From: an uncultured Microcaldota archaeon
GTDB taxonomy: Archaea > Micrarchaeota > Micrarchaeia > Burarchaeales > Fermentimicrarchaeaceae
DNA: 50,532 nucleotides
Assembly: GCA_903921825.1 (NCBI GenBank)
Contig: CAIXRF010000107.1
Location: 1-50,532, forward strand
Reading direction: 5' to 3'
Shown here: piece by piece, positions 9,692 to 19,467 of the stretch
Numbering within the stretch: the stretch's first letter is position 1
Layout: each line of letters opens with the position of its first letter
Made by a program: the position numbers and the translations under genes
Notes under the pieces: generated by a model
What the model was told of the DNA's origin: nothing
The model's input: the letters and a program-made list of their open reading frames with translations, nothing else
Databases searched by the model: none

Positions 9692-10350
9692 TAGGAATCG
9701 ACCGCAGTGGCGATGCCGCTCAGCGCCTCCGCAACAGCGCGCATCATCTCCATGCTTACCCAAGAGGTTTCCTTCTGCAGATACATGGCGCCGGCATCTA
9801 TGCTTACGCTGCTGTATCCAAGCATGCTTATCGCCTGGTCAATGCCTGTGCGGACCTCGGGCGAGAGCACGCGCTTCGCCCTGAGCGCATCGTTCGTGCT
9901 GATTAGGTATTTTTGGTCGAACTCCGGGACGTCTATCGTAATCTCGTGCGTGAGCCCGACGCCCTTTCCGAGCCAGCTCATCAGCCCTTCGCGCGACACG
10001 CTGAGCGAGAACTGCGGCGCGGTGTTCGTCATCAGCCGCACGTAGAAGTAGGTATGCGTGTGCCTGCTCCTCCCGCCCCCCTCGCTCCTCTGGAAATAAC
10101 CCATCTCCATCGGGTGCCCCTTGTAGTTGCCACGCAGCGAAGGCATGGAGAACCACCCGCCGGGCGTTAACTGCAGCCCGTTCTCCGAGGCGAAGCTGCC
10201 CATTGCCTCGTTGCGCTGCGCGCCCTGGCGGTATGAGAGGAATACGCCGGCGGCTATTATGCCGAAGAAGAGCAGGAAGAACAGCCCGAAGGGGCCCACA
10301 CAGATGAACGGCCCGCAGAGCGCGCCGACTATGTCGCTTCCGTCAGACAT
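9688..10350 (-). CDS. Membrane protein of unknown function
   Basis: 220-aa ORF with N-terminal TM segments; divergent from 10398 gene. Confidence 0.6.
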   Translation of the reverse strand: MSDGSDIVGALCGPFICVGPFGLFFLLFFGIIAAGVFLSYRQGAQRNEAMGSFASENGLQLTPGGWFSMPSLRGNYKGHPMEMGYFQRSEGGGRSRHTHTYFYVRLMTNTAPQFSLSVSREGLMSWLGKGVGLTHEITIDVPEFDQKYLISTNDALRAKRVLSPEVRTGIDQAISMLGYSSVSIDAGAMYLQKETSWVSMEMMRAVAEALSGIATAVDSY

Positions 10351-10397
10351 GCTGCGTTTTTGGGCAGCTTAAAATAAATAGGTGCTGAAATAGCGTC

Positions 10398-11204
10398 ATG
10401 GCGGGTGAGGACATTTGCATGGGCGTAGTCGGGCTCGTCTTTATGTTCCTATTCATGATCATCCCCATGCTCTTCACGTTTGTTCCTTTCGTTGTCTTCT
10501 TCCTAATCGTGGCCACAGTCATCTACGGGTTCTTCCGAATGGTGCGGCCGACCAGCGGCCCCGGCGGAATATTCCTCGGAGGCGCAAGGGCGGACCTGGA
10601 CTCAGTGGAGGCTGGAGTCGTCCTGGGCATGAACCCCCTGCGCATCATCGGGATGATAGTGATGTCGCTAGTGCGCAAGGGGCAACTGCGTGTGAAATCC
10701 ACGAACCCCCTCAGGGTGGAGGCGGTGCCAGCGGACGAGCGCGACGCGGAGCTGTGCAGGTCATGCGGTGCGCCTCTCGGGAAGGGCGCGGAAAAATGCG
10801 ACTACTGCGGCGTGGGCGTGGCGGAAACCGAGGAGCTGGCGTATTACGAGAGCGCCTTCCTGGAGAATGCCATCAGCATTGATGGCACGTTGGACGAGGG
10901 CGGGGCGAACGGCGTGATAAGGATGCTCGAGTCGCAGGTGGAGTCGAAAATGGCCGGTTGCTCCGGCGATGCGACAAGGGAGTTTTACATGAAGAAGCTT
11001 GACGGACTCTGGCGCGAGCTCGGGTCCGCGCCCGACGACGCGAAGGCATACAGCTTCGGCAGGAATGCGGGCTGGCTTGCGCTGGACACTGAATTCAGCG
11101 AGAAGACGATGCGCTTCGCGGATGACAAGCGAGTTTCGCGCCTCGTTGGCGCGCTCAGGGAAACGGTTGAAGACTCGGGGATTGACGAGAAGAACCTTGG
11201 CTGA
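10398..11204 (+). CDS. Membrane-associated zinc-ribbon protein
   Basis: N-terminal TM segments; CRSCGAPLGKGAEKCDYCG zinc ribbon. Confidence 0.65.
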   Translation: MAGEDICMGVVGLVFMFLFMIIPMLFTFVPFVVFFLIVATVIYGFFRMVRPTSGPGGIFLGGARADLDSVEAGVVLGMNPLRIIGMIVMSLVRKGQLRVKSTNPLRVEAVPADERDAELCRSCGAPLGKGAEKCDYCGVGVAETEELAYYESAFLENAISIDGTLDEGGANGVIRMLESQVESKMAGCSGDATREFYMKKLDGLWRELGSAPDDAKAYSFGRNAGWLALDTEFSEKTMRFADDKRVSRLVGALRETVEDSGIDEKNLG

Positions 11205-11213
11205 GGTGATGAA

Positions 11214-11405
11214 ATGGTGAAGAAAAAGGGGATGAGCAGGCTCGAGGAACCGAAGCAGGTTGACCTTTACAAGGAGGAGCTTGCGGAAACGCTCGTGGAG
11301 GCCGGGACTGCGAGCTCCGGGTGGACGGAAGAGCGCGATGCGGACAGGCGTGCCGAAGCGCTGGACGGGGACAAAGCAGCGAAGAAGAAAAAGGGGAAGA
11401 AGTAG
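11214..11405 (+). CDS. Small charged hypothetical protein
   Basis: 63-aa ORF with GGTG-type RBS, tightly packed between 10398 gene and RNR. Confidence 0.5.
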   Translation: MVKKKGMSRLEEPKQVDLYKEELAETLVEAGTASSGWTEERDADRRAEALDGDKAAKKKKGKK

Positions 11406-13514
11406 GTGGGAAAGTTGGTGGGTATGCCGGAAGTGCAGAAGCGCGATGGAAGAATCGTCCCTTTTGACCAGTCGAAGATAGGGAACGCGGTCCTGAAGGC
11501 CATGGCTTCCGTGGGCAGGAAGGATGATGGGGCTGCGGCGAGGATTGCCAGTGAGGTCGCGGAGGCGGCTGGGAAAAGATTTGCACATCGGATTCCGCAC
11601 GTCGAGGAGATTCAAGATTTGGTTGAGGAGGCACTAGTCAGGAACCGGCTCGCTGGCGTGGCAAAATCGTATATTCTCTACAGGAAGATGAGGAGCGAGG
11701 AGCGCGAAATCAAGACGTTCTTCGGCGTGAAGGACGACCTGAAGCTCGGGATAAACGCAGTGAAGGTGCTCCAGAAGCGCTACCTCCTGAAGGACGGGAA
11801 GGGGAACGTGATGGAGACGCCGAGCGGGCTCTTCAGACGGGTAGCGAAGGCGGTTGCGAAAGCGGAAAAGGCGGCGGCAAGGAAGAAGCTTGCGGACGAT
11901 TTCTACTCCGCGATGGCCGGGAGGGAGTTCATGCCCAACTCGCCCACGCTCATGAACGCGGGGACGGAGCTGGGGCAGCTGAGCGCGTGCTTCGTTCTCC
12001 CGGTTGAGGACTCGCTGCACGGAATCTTCGGCTCGATTGAGAACATGGCGATAATACAGCAGAGTGGGGGAGGAACGGGCTTCTCCTTCTCTAGGCTCAG
12101 GCCCAGGGGTGATCTGGTGAAGTCCACGATGGGCGTGGCGAGCGGGCCGGTTTCGTTCATGGGCGTGTTCAACGCAGCGACCGATGTGATAAAGCAGGGT
12201 GGAAGGAGGAGGGGCGCGAACATGGGCGTGCTGCGCTGTGACCACCCGGATATACTTGACTTCATCGCATGCAAGGAAAAGCCGGGCGCGTTCGCAAACT
12301 TCAACATCTCAGTGGCTGCAACGGACGCATTCATGCACGCGGTAAAGGCCGACCGCGAGTATGCGCTCATAAGCCCGCGGAGCGGGAAGGTAGTGCGCAG
12401 GCTGAGCGCAAGGGCGGTTTTCAACTTCATATGCACTATGGCGTGGGAAACGGGCGACCCGGGGCTCATTTTCATAGACGAGGTGAACCGGAGGCATCCT
12501 CTCAGGAAGGCCGGGAAAATAGAGGCTACGAACCCGTGCGGCGAGCAGCCGCTCCTTCCATACGAGTCTTGCAACCTTGGGAGCATAAACCTGGAGAAGG
12601 TGGCGACGGAGAAAGGGGAAATTGACTGGGAGAAGCTCGGCGGGCTCGTGTCGCTGGGGGTAAGGTTCCTCGACGATGTCGTGGAAATGAACCGCTACCC
12701 TGTCCCGGAGATAGAGAAGGTCACGAGGGCGAACAGGAAGATAGGCCTCGGCGTTATGGGCTTCGCTGACATGCTCACCAAGATGCGCATCGCCTACGAC
12801 TCGAAGGAGGGGGTGCGCAACGGGGAGAAGGTGATTAAGTTCGTATTCGGTGAGGCGAGGAAGGCCGATGAGGAGCTCGCGAAGGAGAGGGGTGCGTTCC
12901 CGAACTTCAGGAAGAGCATGTGGAAGACAAGGATGAGGAATGCCACGGTGTGCACGGTCGCGCCCACGGGAACGATAAGCATAATCGCGGGCTGCTCGTC
13001 GGGGATAGAGCCGCTCTTCGCCATCTCCTTCGTGCGCGACGTTATGGAGGGCACGAGGCTCCTGGAAACGAACGCGCAGTTCGAGAGGATTGCGAGGGAG
13101 CGCGGGTTCTACTCGCGCGACCTGATGATGAAGATAGCAAGGAAGGGGAGCATCGCCGGAATCGGCGAGGTGCCGAAGGACGTGCGCGAGGTCTTCGTGA
13201 CCGCGCTGGACATCGCGCCCGAATGGCACGTGAAGATGCAGGCTGCGTTCCAGAGGCACTGCGACAATGCGGTGAGCAAGACAATCAACCTTCCGCGCGA
13301 CGCCTCGCCCGAGGACGTGAAGAAGGCCTACATGCTGGCATACGAGTTGAAATGCAAGGGGATAACCATCTACAGGTATGGGAGCAAGCCCGAGCAGGTC
13401 CTATACATCGGCGGGCCGGAAGAGGGGAAGACGTTTGAGAAAGGGTTCGTGAGCGCGGACAGCGAATTCTCGGGCGGCTGCCCCGCGCCCGTCTGCCCGC
13501 CGGCCATGGTCTAG
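11406..13514 (+). CDS. nrdJ: Ribonucleoside-diphosphate reductase, adenosylcobalamin-dependent type (class II) with ATP-cone
   Basis: ATP-cone KRDGRIVPFDQSKIGNAVLKA; FMPNSPTLMNAGTELGQLSACFVLPVEDSL; QQSGGGTGFSFSRLRP; NPCGEQPLLPYESCNLGSINL; C-terminal CPAPVC. Confidence 0.93.
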   Translation: MGKLVGMPEVQKRDGRIVPFDQSKIGNAVLKAMASVGRKDDGAAARIASEVAEAAGKRFAHRIPHVEEIQDLVEEALVRNRLAGVAKSYILYRKMRSEEREIKTFFGVKDDLKLGINAVKVLQKRYLLKDGKGNVMETPSGLFRRVAKAVAKAEKAAARKKLADDFYSAMAGREFMPNSPTLMNAGTELGQLSACFVLPVEDSLHGIFGSIENMAIIQQSGGGTGFSFSRLRPRGDLVKSTMGVASGPVSFMGVFNAATDVIKQGGRRRGANMGVLRCDHPDILDFIACKEKPGAFANFNISVAATDAFMHAVKADREYALISPRSGKVVRRLSARAVFNFICTMAWETGDPGLIFIDEVNRRHPLRKAGKIEATNPCGEQPLLPYESCNLGSINLEKVATEKGEIDWEKLGGLVSLGVRFLDDVVEMNRYPVPEIEKVTRANRKIGLGVMGFADMLTKMRIAYDSKEGVRNGEKVIKFVFGEARKADEELAKERGAFPNFRKSMWKTRMRNATVCTVAPTGTISIIAGCSSGIEPLFAISFVRDVMEGTRLLETNAQFERIARERGFYSRDLMMKIARKGSIAGIGEVPKDVREVFVTALDIAPEWHVKMQAAFQRHCDNAVSKTINLPRDASPEDVKKAYMLAYELKCKGITIYRYGSKPEQVLYIGGPEEGKTFEKGFVSADSEFSGGCPAPVCPPAMV

Positions 13515-15607
13515 TCCGCGAGGCGGAGCGCCGGGATTGTGATGTGCGCCAGCGTAGGAGAATACGACTCCCGTATCATCCTCCATTCGGAGTTGGATGT
13601 TGTGATGAGAAGAGCATTCGGCACCGAAAGGCCGACCCTGTCCTGCAGGTGCTCGCTGCGCGCAATGAGCGAAATGAGATAGAGATCGGCCGAGCGCGTC
13701 CTCATGTAATGCAGCTCCGGGAAATTCTCCTTCGGGTAGCCCAGCGCCATGGCGACGTGCGAGGAGAGCTTGTCTGCCGAGTGAATGACCTTCTCTCTTA
13801 CTTTCTCCGCCTCGGGATCCAGCCCTGCCTTCCAGACGATTTCCTCGGGGCCTTCCGGAAACTGGCCGTAGCCTGCTGAGGCGGGCATGAACTGCTCACG
13901 CAGGTTGCTCATCCGCTCCATCCTGAAGCCATGCTTCTGCGCAGTTTCGGAGATGGACGCGAAGTATTGCCGCGATTCCTCAAACTTGTCAATAGGTAGG
14001 GCGGTGTCGCAGAAGATTATTGTGACGTGGGCCTTAACCCCCAAGCCGTTCAGCGCATGCACCATCTTTTGCAACTTTGCGAGTGTTGCTTGGTCGCTGG
14101 TTGCAGTTGCACGCAGCTGCCTCAGCGGCTTCCACGCCACCAGGATGCTGATTTGATGGTCATATGCTGTATTGTGGGAGAGTTCCTCCAGCGCCGCGCG
14201 GAGCGGCGGCTCCTTGCAGAACCGCGGCGCCCTAAGGATACTTGCGATGGCGCTTGCGCGCTTCGCAACCGGGTCGTGCTCGGACAGAATCATTGAGAGG
14301 GAGGGGTGCGTGATATGGGGGCTGGTTTCTGCCCAATTCATCAGCCCTGCTTCGGCTGAAGACTTGAACCAAGGCAGGTCGCTTTTCCTGCTTCCGGCAT
14401 AGGGGTAGATGTAGACAACGGGTATCGGTTCAGCATAAAGATGCTTCTCCCTCTCCCTGTTGCTGGCGAAGCTGAGGAATATTGCATTCGGGCACCATCT
14501 CTGGAAAAGCCTTGACTCGAACCGCCTCCTTCCCAAGTACTCCTCCGCCACAATCTCCTTCGTCTTTGCCTCCTTCCGCACGAAGAAGGAATGCTTGCCA
14601 GCTGCCCGCTCGAGCAGGGACGCATACTCCGGCTCTTCTTCAAGTATCCTATGCGCCTTCTCATGCTCCTCGGCCCAGATTTCCGTGCGCTTGTTCTGCC
14701 ATCCCACACCCACATGGCGCTCGTATATCTCGGATAGCAGCGTCACCTTTAGCCCATGCTTTTTCGCGAGGCCATAAAGCGTCATTTCTCCTGCATTGGA
14801 CTCCTTGTTTCCTATGTAGCGGTAGACATCCTCAAGCCGCTTGCCCGCGAAGTCGGCTGCATGGACGTCTGCGACTATTATCTCAATCGACGTCTTGGGG
14901 TAGACTGTGCGGATGCGCCTTTGCAAAATCTCGAGGTTTTCCATCGCCTTCTCGTCCCAGATGTTTGCAGTTCCGTCGTCGACCGATTTTGCCGCGCCCC
15001 AGATAATGAACAGCCTAAGTTCCTTATCTTTGGACACACACCCCTGGATGCGGTTCTTCAGCCCGCGCTCATTCAGCACGTCCCCCTTTGCTTCCGGACC
15101 CTGGGACAGTGTAAACATTATGAAGTCGCGTTGCGCCGAGTTGTCGGCATTGGCAAATGCGCGTATAACCCGCTCTGCAAGCTGCGCTTCGTACCCGCCT
15201 ATCTTAAGATGGGTTAGGAGGTGCCTGGTAATCTTGCCGAAGTCGGGGCTGGTGACCCTTTGCCTTAGCGCCTCGGCGAGCGCCAGGCACTCTGACTTCT
15301 TTTTTTCCTCGCGTGTGGGGGGCACCCACCGCTTGGCGTCCTCGGACTGCGACGTGGCATCTGCTTTAACCTGCTCTGCACGCCCTTTTGCCTCGGTGAA
15401 GCGGTACCAGGTGATGGTGAAAAGGAGCTTGTCGCGGCTATACAGGTTGAGCAGCCATTTCGCCGCACCATAGAACGCTGAGGGCACGCGTAGCTCGTCT
15501 ACCCGTTTTGCAAAGAGCGGGAAAATTTCGTTTGCCCTGCTCTCCAAATCGCTGACGCTCGTGGTTTTGCCCTTCTCCTGCGGCGGAAACGACACTACTT
15601 TGGGCAT
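13511..15607 (-). CDS. Hypothetical protein, internally duplicated (two related alpha/beta halves)
   Basis: 698-aa ORF; halves align around LRLFIIWGAAKS/HQISILVAWKPL and HSFFVRKEAKTKEIVAEEYLGRRR/SHVAMALGYPKENFPELHYMRTR; TATA-like ttttatac upstream. Confidence 0.7.
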   Translation of the reverse strand: MPKVVSFPPQEKGKTTSVSDLESRANEIFPLFAKRVDELRVPSAFYGAAKWLLNLYSRDKLLFTITWYRFTEAKGRAEQVKADATSQSEDAKRWVPPTREEKKKSECLALAEALRQRVTSPDFGKITRHLLTHLKIGGYEAQLAERVIRAFANADNSAQRDFIMFTLSQGPEAKGDVLNERGLKNRIQGCVSKDKELRLFIIWGAAKSVDDGTANIWDEKAMENLEILQRRIRTVYPKTSIEIIVADVHAADFAGKRLEDVYRYIGNKESNAGEMTLYGLAKKHGLKVTLLSEIYERHVGVGWQNKRTEIWAEEHEKAHRILEEEPEYASLLERAAGKHSFFVRKEAKTKEIVAEEYLGRRRFESRLFQRWCPNAIFLSFASNREREKHLYAEPIPVVYIYPYAGSRKSDLPWFKSSAEAGLMNWAETSPHITHPSLSMILSEHDPVAKRASAIASILRAPRFCKEPPLRAALEELSHNTAYDHQISILVAWKPLRQLRATATSDQATLAKLQKMVHALNGLGVKAHVTIIFCDTALPIDKFEESRQYFASISETAQKHGFRMERMSNLREQFMPASAGYGQFPEGPEEIVWKAGLDPEAEKVREKVIHSADKLSSHVAMALGYPKENFPELHYMRTRSADLYLISLIARSEHLQDRVGLSVPNALLITTSNSEWRMIRESYSPTLAHITIPALRLAD

Positions 15608-15656
15608 ACATGGAATTTGGAAAAAGAAGTATAAAAGGCGCGAGGATTACGCTGCT

Positions 15657-16598
15657 CTACGCCTGTAATCCGGCCCGCTGCTTATACGATTCGCCTTCAT
15701 CATACACTTTCAGCTCGGCTGGCCTTGCGTTCGTTATCACGACGTGTAGGAGGAAGGCGCCTTTGCCATCGCGTTCCCCGCTCATCTTGCTGTCCAGCAC
15801 GCCTCTGTCTTTGTAGTACTTCTTCAATACCCCGAACTCATGGTCTGAAGGCGTCCGTATCACGAAGTCCTGGTCGCACTTCGGAAATGACTCGGCCTTT
15901 GCACCTTCCGGCGTCTGGCGGAAGGCTTTGACGAAAACATTGTGCAACACATCAATGGCTTCGTCTGAGGAGTAGCGCTGCTTCAATTTCTTGAAATAGT
16001 CATCAAGCTTCGCCTCGTAATGTGCCTGCCCCCTCTCCTGCTCGTACATGTCGAGTACTGCGAGAAGGCTGCGGCCCATGCCTTTTATGGTGCCTGTGCC
16101 TTTGATGTCATGGTAAGAGAGGTCGGGGTTTGACCAGAAGCCGTTGTCGGATATTTGGCCCTCTTCATCATAGCGCGTCTTGTCCATGTCAACTATTTGC
16201 GGATCGCCATTGTCCATGTCAGCTGTGGCGTATATCATCGTGCCGTGCACAGTCCCGTCGGAATGGTACTTCAGGACGCGGTCCATGCGGCAGCCCTTCA
16301 CGCCGTCAATCCACATGTTCGCGCTCACATACTCTACCCGGTCGATGCCAAGCTCTTCCTTGGTTTCGTCCGGAGGCCGTTCGAGCCTGCGTATCTTTAT
16401 CAGGCATACCCTGTCCGACTCCTCAAACTGCTCGCCCTTCTCCTTGCGCCTCATCAGCATGAACTTCGCGCCTTCCTTGGAGCAGGCGGCCTCGAAGTCC
16501 GCTGGGAACCTGAACTCCGTTATGGGTTTGGGTCGCTCCATCTCACCAAGAGGTGGTGGGAATGTCTGCTTTGCAGTTTCCCGGTGCATGTTGCCCAT
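15657..16598 (-). CDS. Hypothetical protein
   Basis: 329-aa ORF; TATA (tttatata on minus strand, about 16619-16627) about 25 nt upstream of the ATG at 16598 suggests leaderless start there. Confidence 0.6.
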   Translation of the reverse strand: MGNMHRETAKQTFPPPLGEMERPKPITEFRFPADFEAACSKEGAKFMLMRRKEKGEQFEESDRVCLIKIRRLERPPDETKEELGIDRVEYVSANMWIDGVKGCRMDRVLKYHSDGTVHGTMIYATADMDNGDPQIVDMDKTRYDEEGQISDNGFWSNPDLSYHDIKGTGTIKGMGRSLLAVLDMYEQERGQAHYEAKLDDYFKKLKQRYSSDEAIDVLHNVFVKAFRQTPEGAKAESFPKCDQDFVIRTPSDHEFGVLKKYYKDRGVLDSKMSGERDGKGAFLLHVVITNARPAELKVYDEGESYKQRAGLQA

Positions 16599-16692
16599 CA
16601 CACTAAAAGTGCGCATTTTCGGTATATAAACGCCGTGCCATAGCACTTTTTATACTTTGACTGCGGATATAGGGAAAAAGTTATGTGATTCC

Positions 16693-17793
16693 ATGGCTGG
16701 CGCAGACAACCTCACTCCGACCGAGGCGAAAGTCCTCGTGGAGCTTATTGCACACCAGAACGACAGCGACAAAAGTATAGCCGAGGGGCTCGGGATGGCG
16801 CCGAGCAATTTCGCTGTCGCAAAGCGGCGGCTCGCGGAGAAGGGAATCCTGAACGAGCAGATACGCATAAACGTGCATAAAGTACGTGAAGCTCAGGTCG
16901 CTGGCTTTGTCTGGCTCGAATACAACCGCCCCATCAGGGCGAAGTTCAAAGCGGAACTGGATAAGATAAGGAGTAACTTTGCCGTCGCATACACGTTCGG
17001 GGGGCCTGACTGGTCCCTTAACGTGGACTATTTCAAAACGTTTGACGACGCCGAGGATGTGCGGCTCAGGCTTGCGGAATACCTCCAGAGGAAGCTTTCC
17101 AACTACCTCAGCGGCTATATCTGGAAGGTGGTGCCCATGTCGCACCTGACGAGCTGCACGTTCCAGAGCAGGCTTCTCGAATATTCCATCACGCACAAGG
17201 CAAGAGAGCCGGACCTGAACAGGCCAGGCTCGGGCGACTGCTGCACAATGCCGCAGCCGAAGGAGACCATGCCTACCCTCAACGCGACGGAAAAAAGGGC
17301 TTTGGTTGCGATGAGGCGCTTCCCGCACCTGAAGAAGGGCGAGATTGCCGCGAAGGTGGGGATACAGCAGAGCTCGCTTTCGGAGGTTTTCAGGCAGTTG
17401 CAGAAGAAGGGGGTCATCAACTACGTGCGCTCGGTGGACCCTGCAAGGGTCCCGGGAAGGGAAATGGCTACCTTCGCGTGGATAGACCTGAAGCAGCCGA
17501 TGCCTGCCAGCCAGGAAAAGGAGATTATTGGCAAGCTTGCTGAGGCTACTCCGCAGCTCTACAAGCTCCACTACACGAGAACGTTCGTGCTCGCGAATTC
17601 GTTCTTCAAGTCGCTGGACAAGGTGGAAACCTCGCGCCTCAGCATGCTCGAGCTGTTCGGAGACAACGTCAAGAGCTTCAACTTCAAGGTCGTTCCGTGT
17701 GCGCACCTCACGCTGGATCACACGCCCTACTTCATGGAGTATATTTACGGCGTGCACTTCGCGCCGCCCGGTACGCCTTTCCACCTGAAATAG
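16693..17793 (+). CDS. Two-domain winged-HTH transcriptional regulator (Lrp/AsnC- or MarR-like), paralogue of the 18348 gene
   Basis: Two HTH units: TEAKVLVELIAHQNDSDKSIAEGLGMAPSNFAVAKRRLAEKGI and KKGEIAAKVGIQQSSLSEVFRQLQKKGVI. Confidence 0.75.
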   Translation: MAGADNLTPTEAKVLVELIAHQNDSDKSIAEGLGMAPSNFAVAKRRLAEKGILNEQIRINVHKVREAQVAGFVWLEYNRPIRAKFKAELDKIRSNFAVAYTFGGPDWSLNVDYFKTFDDAEDVRLRLAEYLQRKLSNYLSGYIWKVVPMSHLTSCTFQSRLLEYSITHKAREPDLNRPGSGDCCTMPQPKETMPTLNATEKRALVAMRRFPHLKKGEIAAKVGIQQSSLSEVFRQLQKKGVINYVRSVDPARVPGREMATFAWIDLKQPMPASQEKEIIGKLAEATPQLYKLHYTRTFVLANSFFKSLDKVETSRLSMLELFGDNVKSFNFKVVPCAHLTLDHTPYFMEYIYGVHFAPPGTPFHLK

Positions 17794-17794
17794 G

Positions 17795-18271
17795 CTAGCC
17801 CAGCCTGAGGTGGAGCAGCGACTTCTCGGCCTGCAGCCGCACCAACTCCGACTTGTCGGATTCAGCGGCCTTCGCGAGTGCGGAGATGACTTCGGGGGAG
17901 CCAAAGTTCGCGAGCGCCTCCGCGCACTCCTCCCGCACTTTGGCGACCTTGTCCTTTTTCAGCGCCGAGAGGAGCGGCTTCACTGCCTTTGCATCGCGTA
18001 GCCTGCCGAGCGCGAGCGCGGCCTCGTGCCTCTCCTCCGGGGATTTTGCAGAAATGAGCATCACGGCAAGCCTGCCGACCGTCTTCTTGTCACCTATCCT
18101 GCCAAGCGCCCAGCAGGCGAGCACGCTTATCTCCCCGTCGCCAAGCGCCTCAAGCAGGGCGGGAACGGCCTTCCTCGGCCTGAGCCTTCCGAGCTCGAGC
18201 GCCGCCTCCATCCTCTCGCCAATGTCGGGGCTTTTCAGCATCCCCATGAGCTTCGCGATGTTGGCAGCCAC
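17795..18271 (-). CDS. HEAT-repeat (PBS lyase HEAT-like) protein
   Basis: Repeats such as RMEAALELGRLRPRKAVPALLEALGDGEISVLACWALGRIGDKKTVGRL. Confidence 0.85.
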   Translation of the reverse strand: MAANIAKLMGMLKSPDIGERMEAALELGRLRPRKAVPALLEALGDGEISVLACWALGRIGDKKTVGRLAVMLISAKSPEERHEAALALGRLRDAKAVKPLLSALKKDKVAKVREECAEALANFGSPEVISALAKAAESDKSELVRLQAEKSLLHLRLG

Positions 18272-18347
18272 GGTTTCTCTTTCCGATGTGCGATTTAAAT
18301 ACTTTCATGGGCATTACCCCCTTGCGAAAAAAGTTATGCGTGATGGC

Positions 18348-19410
18348 ATGGGAGACGGAAATTTTACACCGGCTGAGGCGAAGGTGCTCGTCGAGCTGAT
18401 GGCGCACCAGCACGAGGCCGATAGGGTGATTGCGGAGCGCCTCGGGATGGCGCCCTCCAACTTCGCAGTAGTCAAGAAGAGGCTGGTAGGGAAGGGCGTG
18501 CTTGAGGAACGCATTGGCCTGGACATCGGCCACCTGCCCGAGGCCCACGTCGCCGCCTTCGTGTGGGGGGGAGTACAACCGGCCGATACGCCACCGCTAT
18601 GAGGGCGTCTTTGCAGCAAAGCTCAGGCCGCAGTTCCCAATCTCGGAAACGATGGGCGGGAAGGATTGGGTCCTCAACATCCACTACTTCCGCTCGTTCG
18701 AGGAGGCGGAAACTGCAAGGCTCAAGTTCTCCGAACTCCTGGAGGGCGCAATCAAGCCTCAGGTCGCGCGCTACACGTGGAGGTCCGTGCCGCTGAGCCA
18801 CCTTTCGGCCTACTCTTTCCCGGGCAGGCTTACCCGGTATGCCTTCACGCACGAGCTGGAGGCCGTGACTAGCCTCAAGAAGGCCGGCATCGTGGAGCAC
18901 GCCTCGTCGGAGCGGCAGGCGAAGCTTAACGAGACCGAGAAGAAGGTCCTGCTCGCCCTGCGGAAGTACCCGGGCATGAAAAGGAGCGAGATTGCGCGGA
19001 AGGTCGGGATAAGGCAGAGCTCCCTCTCCGAGGTTTCGAAGAGGCTCGGGCAGAAGGAAGTGATTGCGGCGACGAGGATGCCAGACCCGAGGAAGCTGCC
19101 CGGAAGGGACATCGCAGCATTCACGTGGATAGACCTCGCGCAGCCAATGCCCAAGGAAGAATACGATGAGTGCATCATGGAGATGATAAACTCGACGCCG
19201 CAGCTCTACTCCATCTACTTCTCACGGACGTTCATACTCATGATTTCGATGTTCCATTCTCTCGACAAGGCGGAGAACTCGAACGTGTCCACGATGGAGC
19301 GCTTCGGGGGCAACCTGAAGACCCTAAACTTCAAGATAGTCCCCTGCGAGCACCTGCAGATGATACACCACCCGCAGTTTCTCGAGAAGCTCCTTGGCGT
19401 CTCGCTCTAG
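18348..19410 (+). pseudogene. Second two-domain winged-HTH regulator, reading frame broken by an extra G in a G7 run (18565-18571); frameshifted gene or sequencing error
   Basis: Upstream frame MGDGNFTPAEAKVLVELMAHQHEADRV...AAFVWG continues as EYNRPIRHRYEG... in another frame; colinear with intact paralogue FVWLEYNRPIRAKF. Confidence 0.75.
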
Positions 19411-19467
19411 CAAGGCGGGCGGCGCTGGCGACAGCACATCCGCAGCCGGGGCAGCGGGCGTCTCGTT

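Noticed and set aside
12309-13259. 316-aa minus-strand ORF
   Set aside because: Antisense to the ribonucleotide reductase gene
13490-13514. Truncated C-terminus of ribonucleotide reductase
   Set aside because: The end retains a Cys pair (CPAPVC) and the stop is followed by a convergent gene; variable tails are common in class II enzymes, so no strong case for truncation
16681-17904. 407-aa minus-strand ORF
   Set aside because: Antisense to the HTH regulator; no signal of protein family
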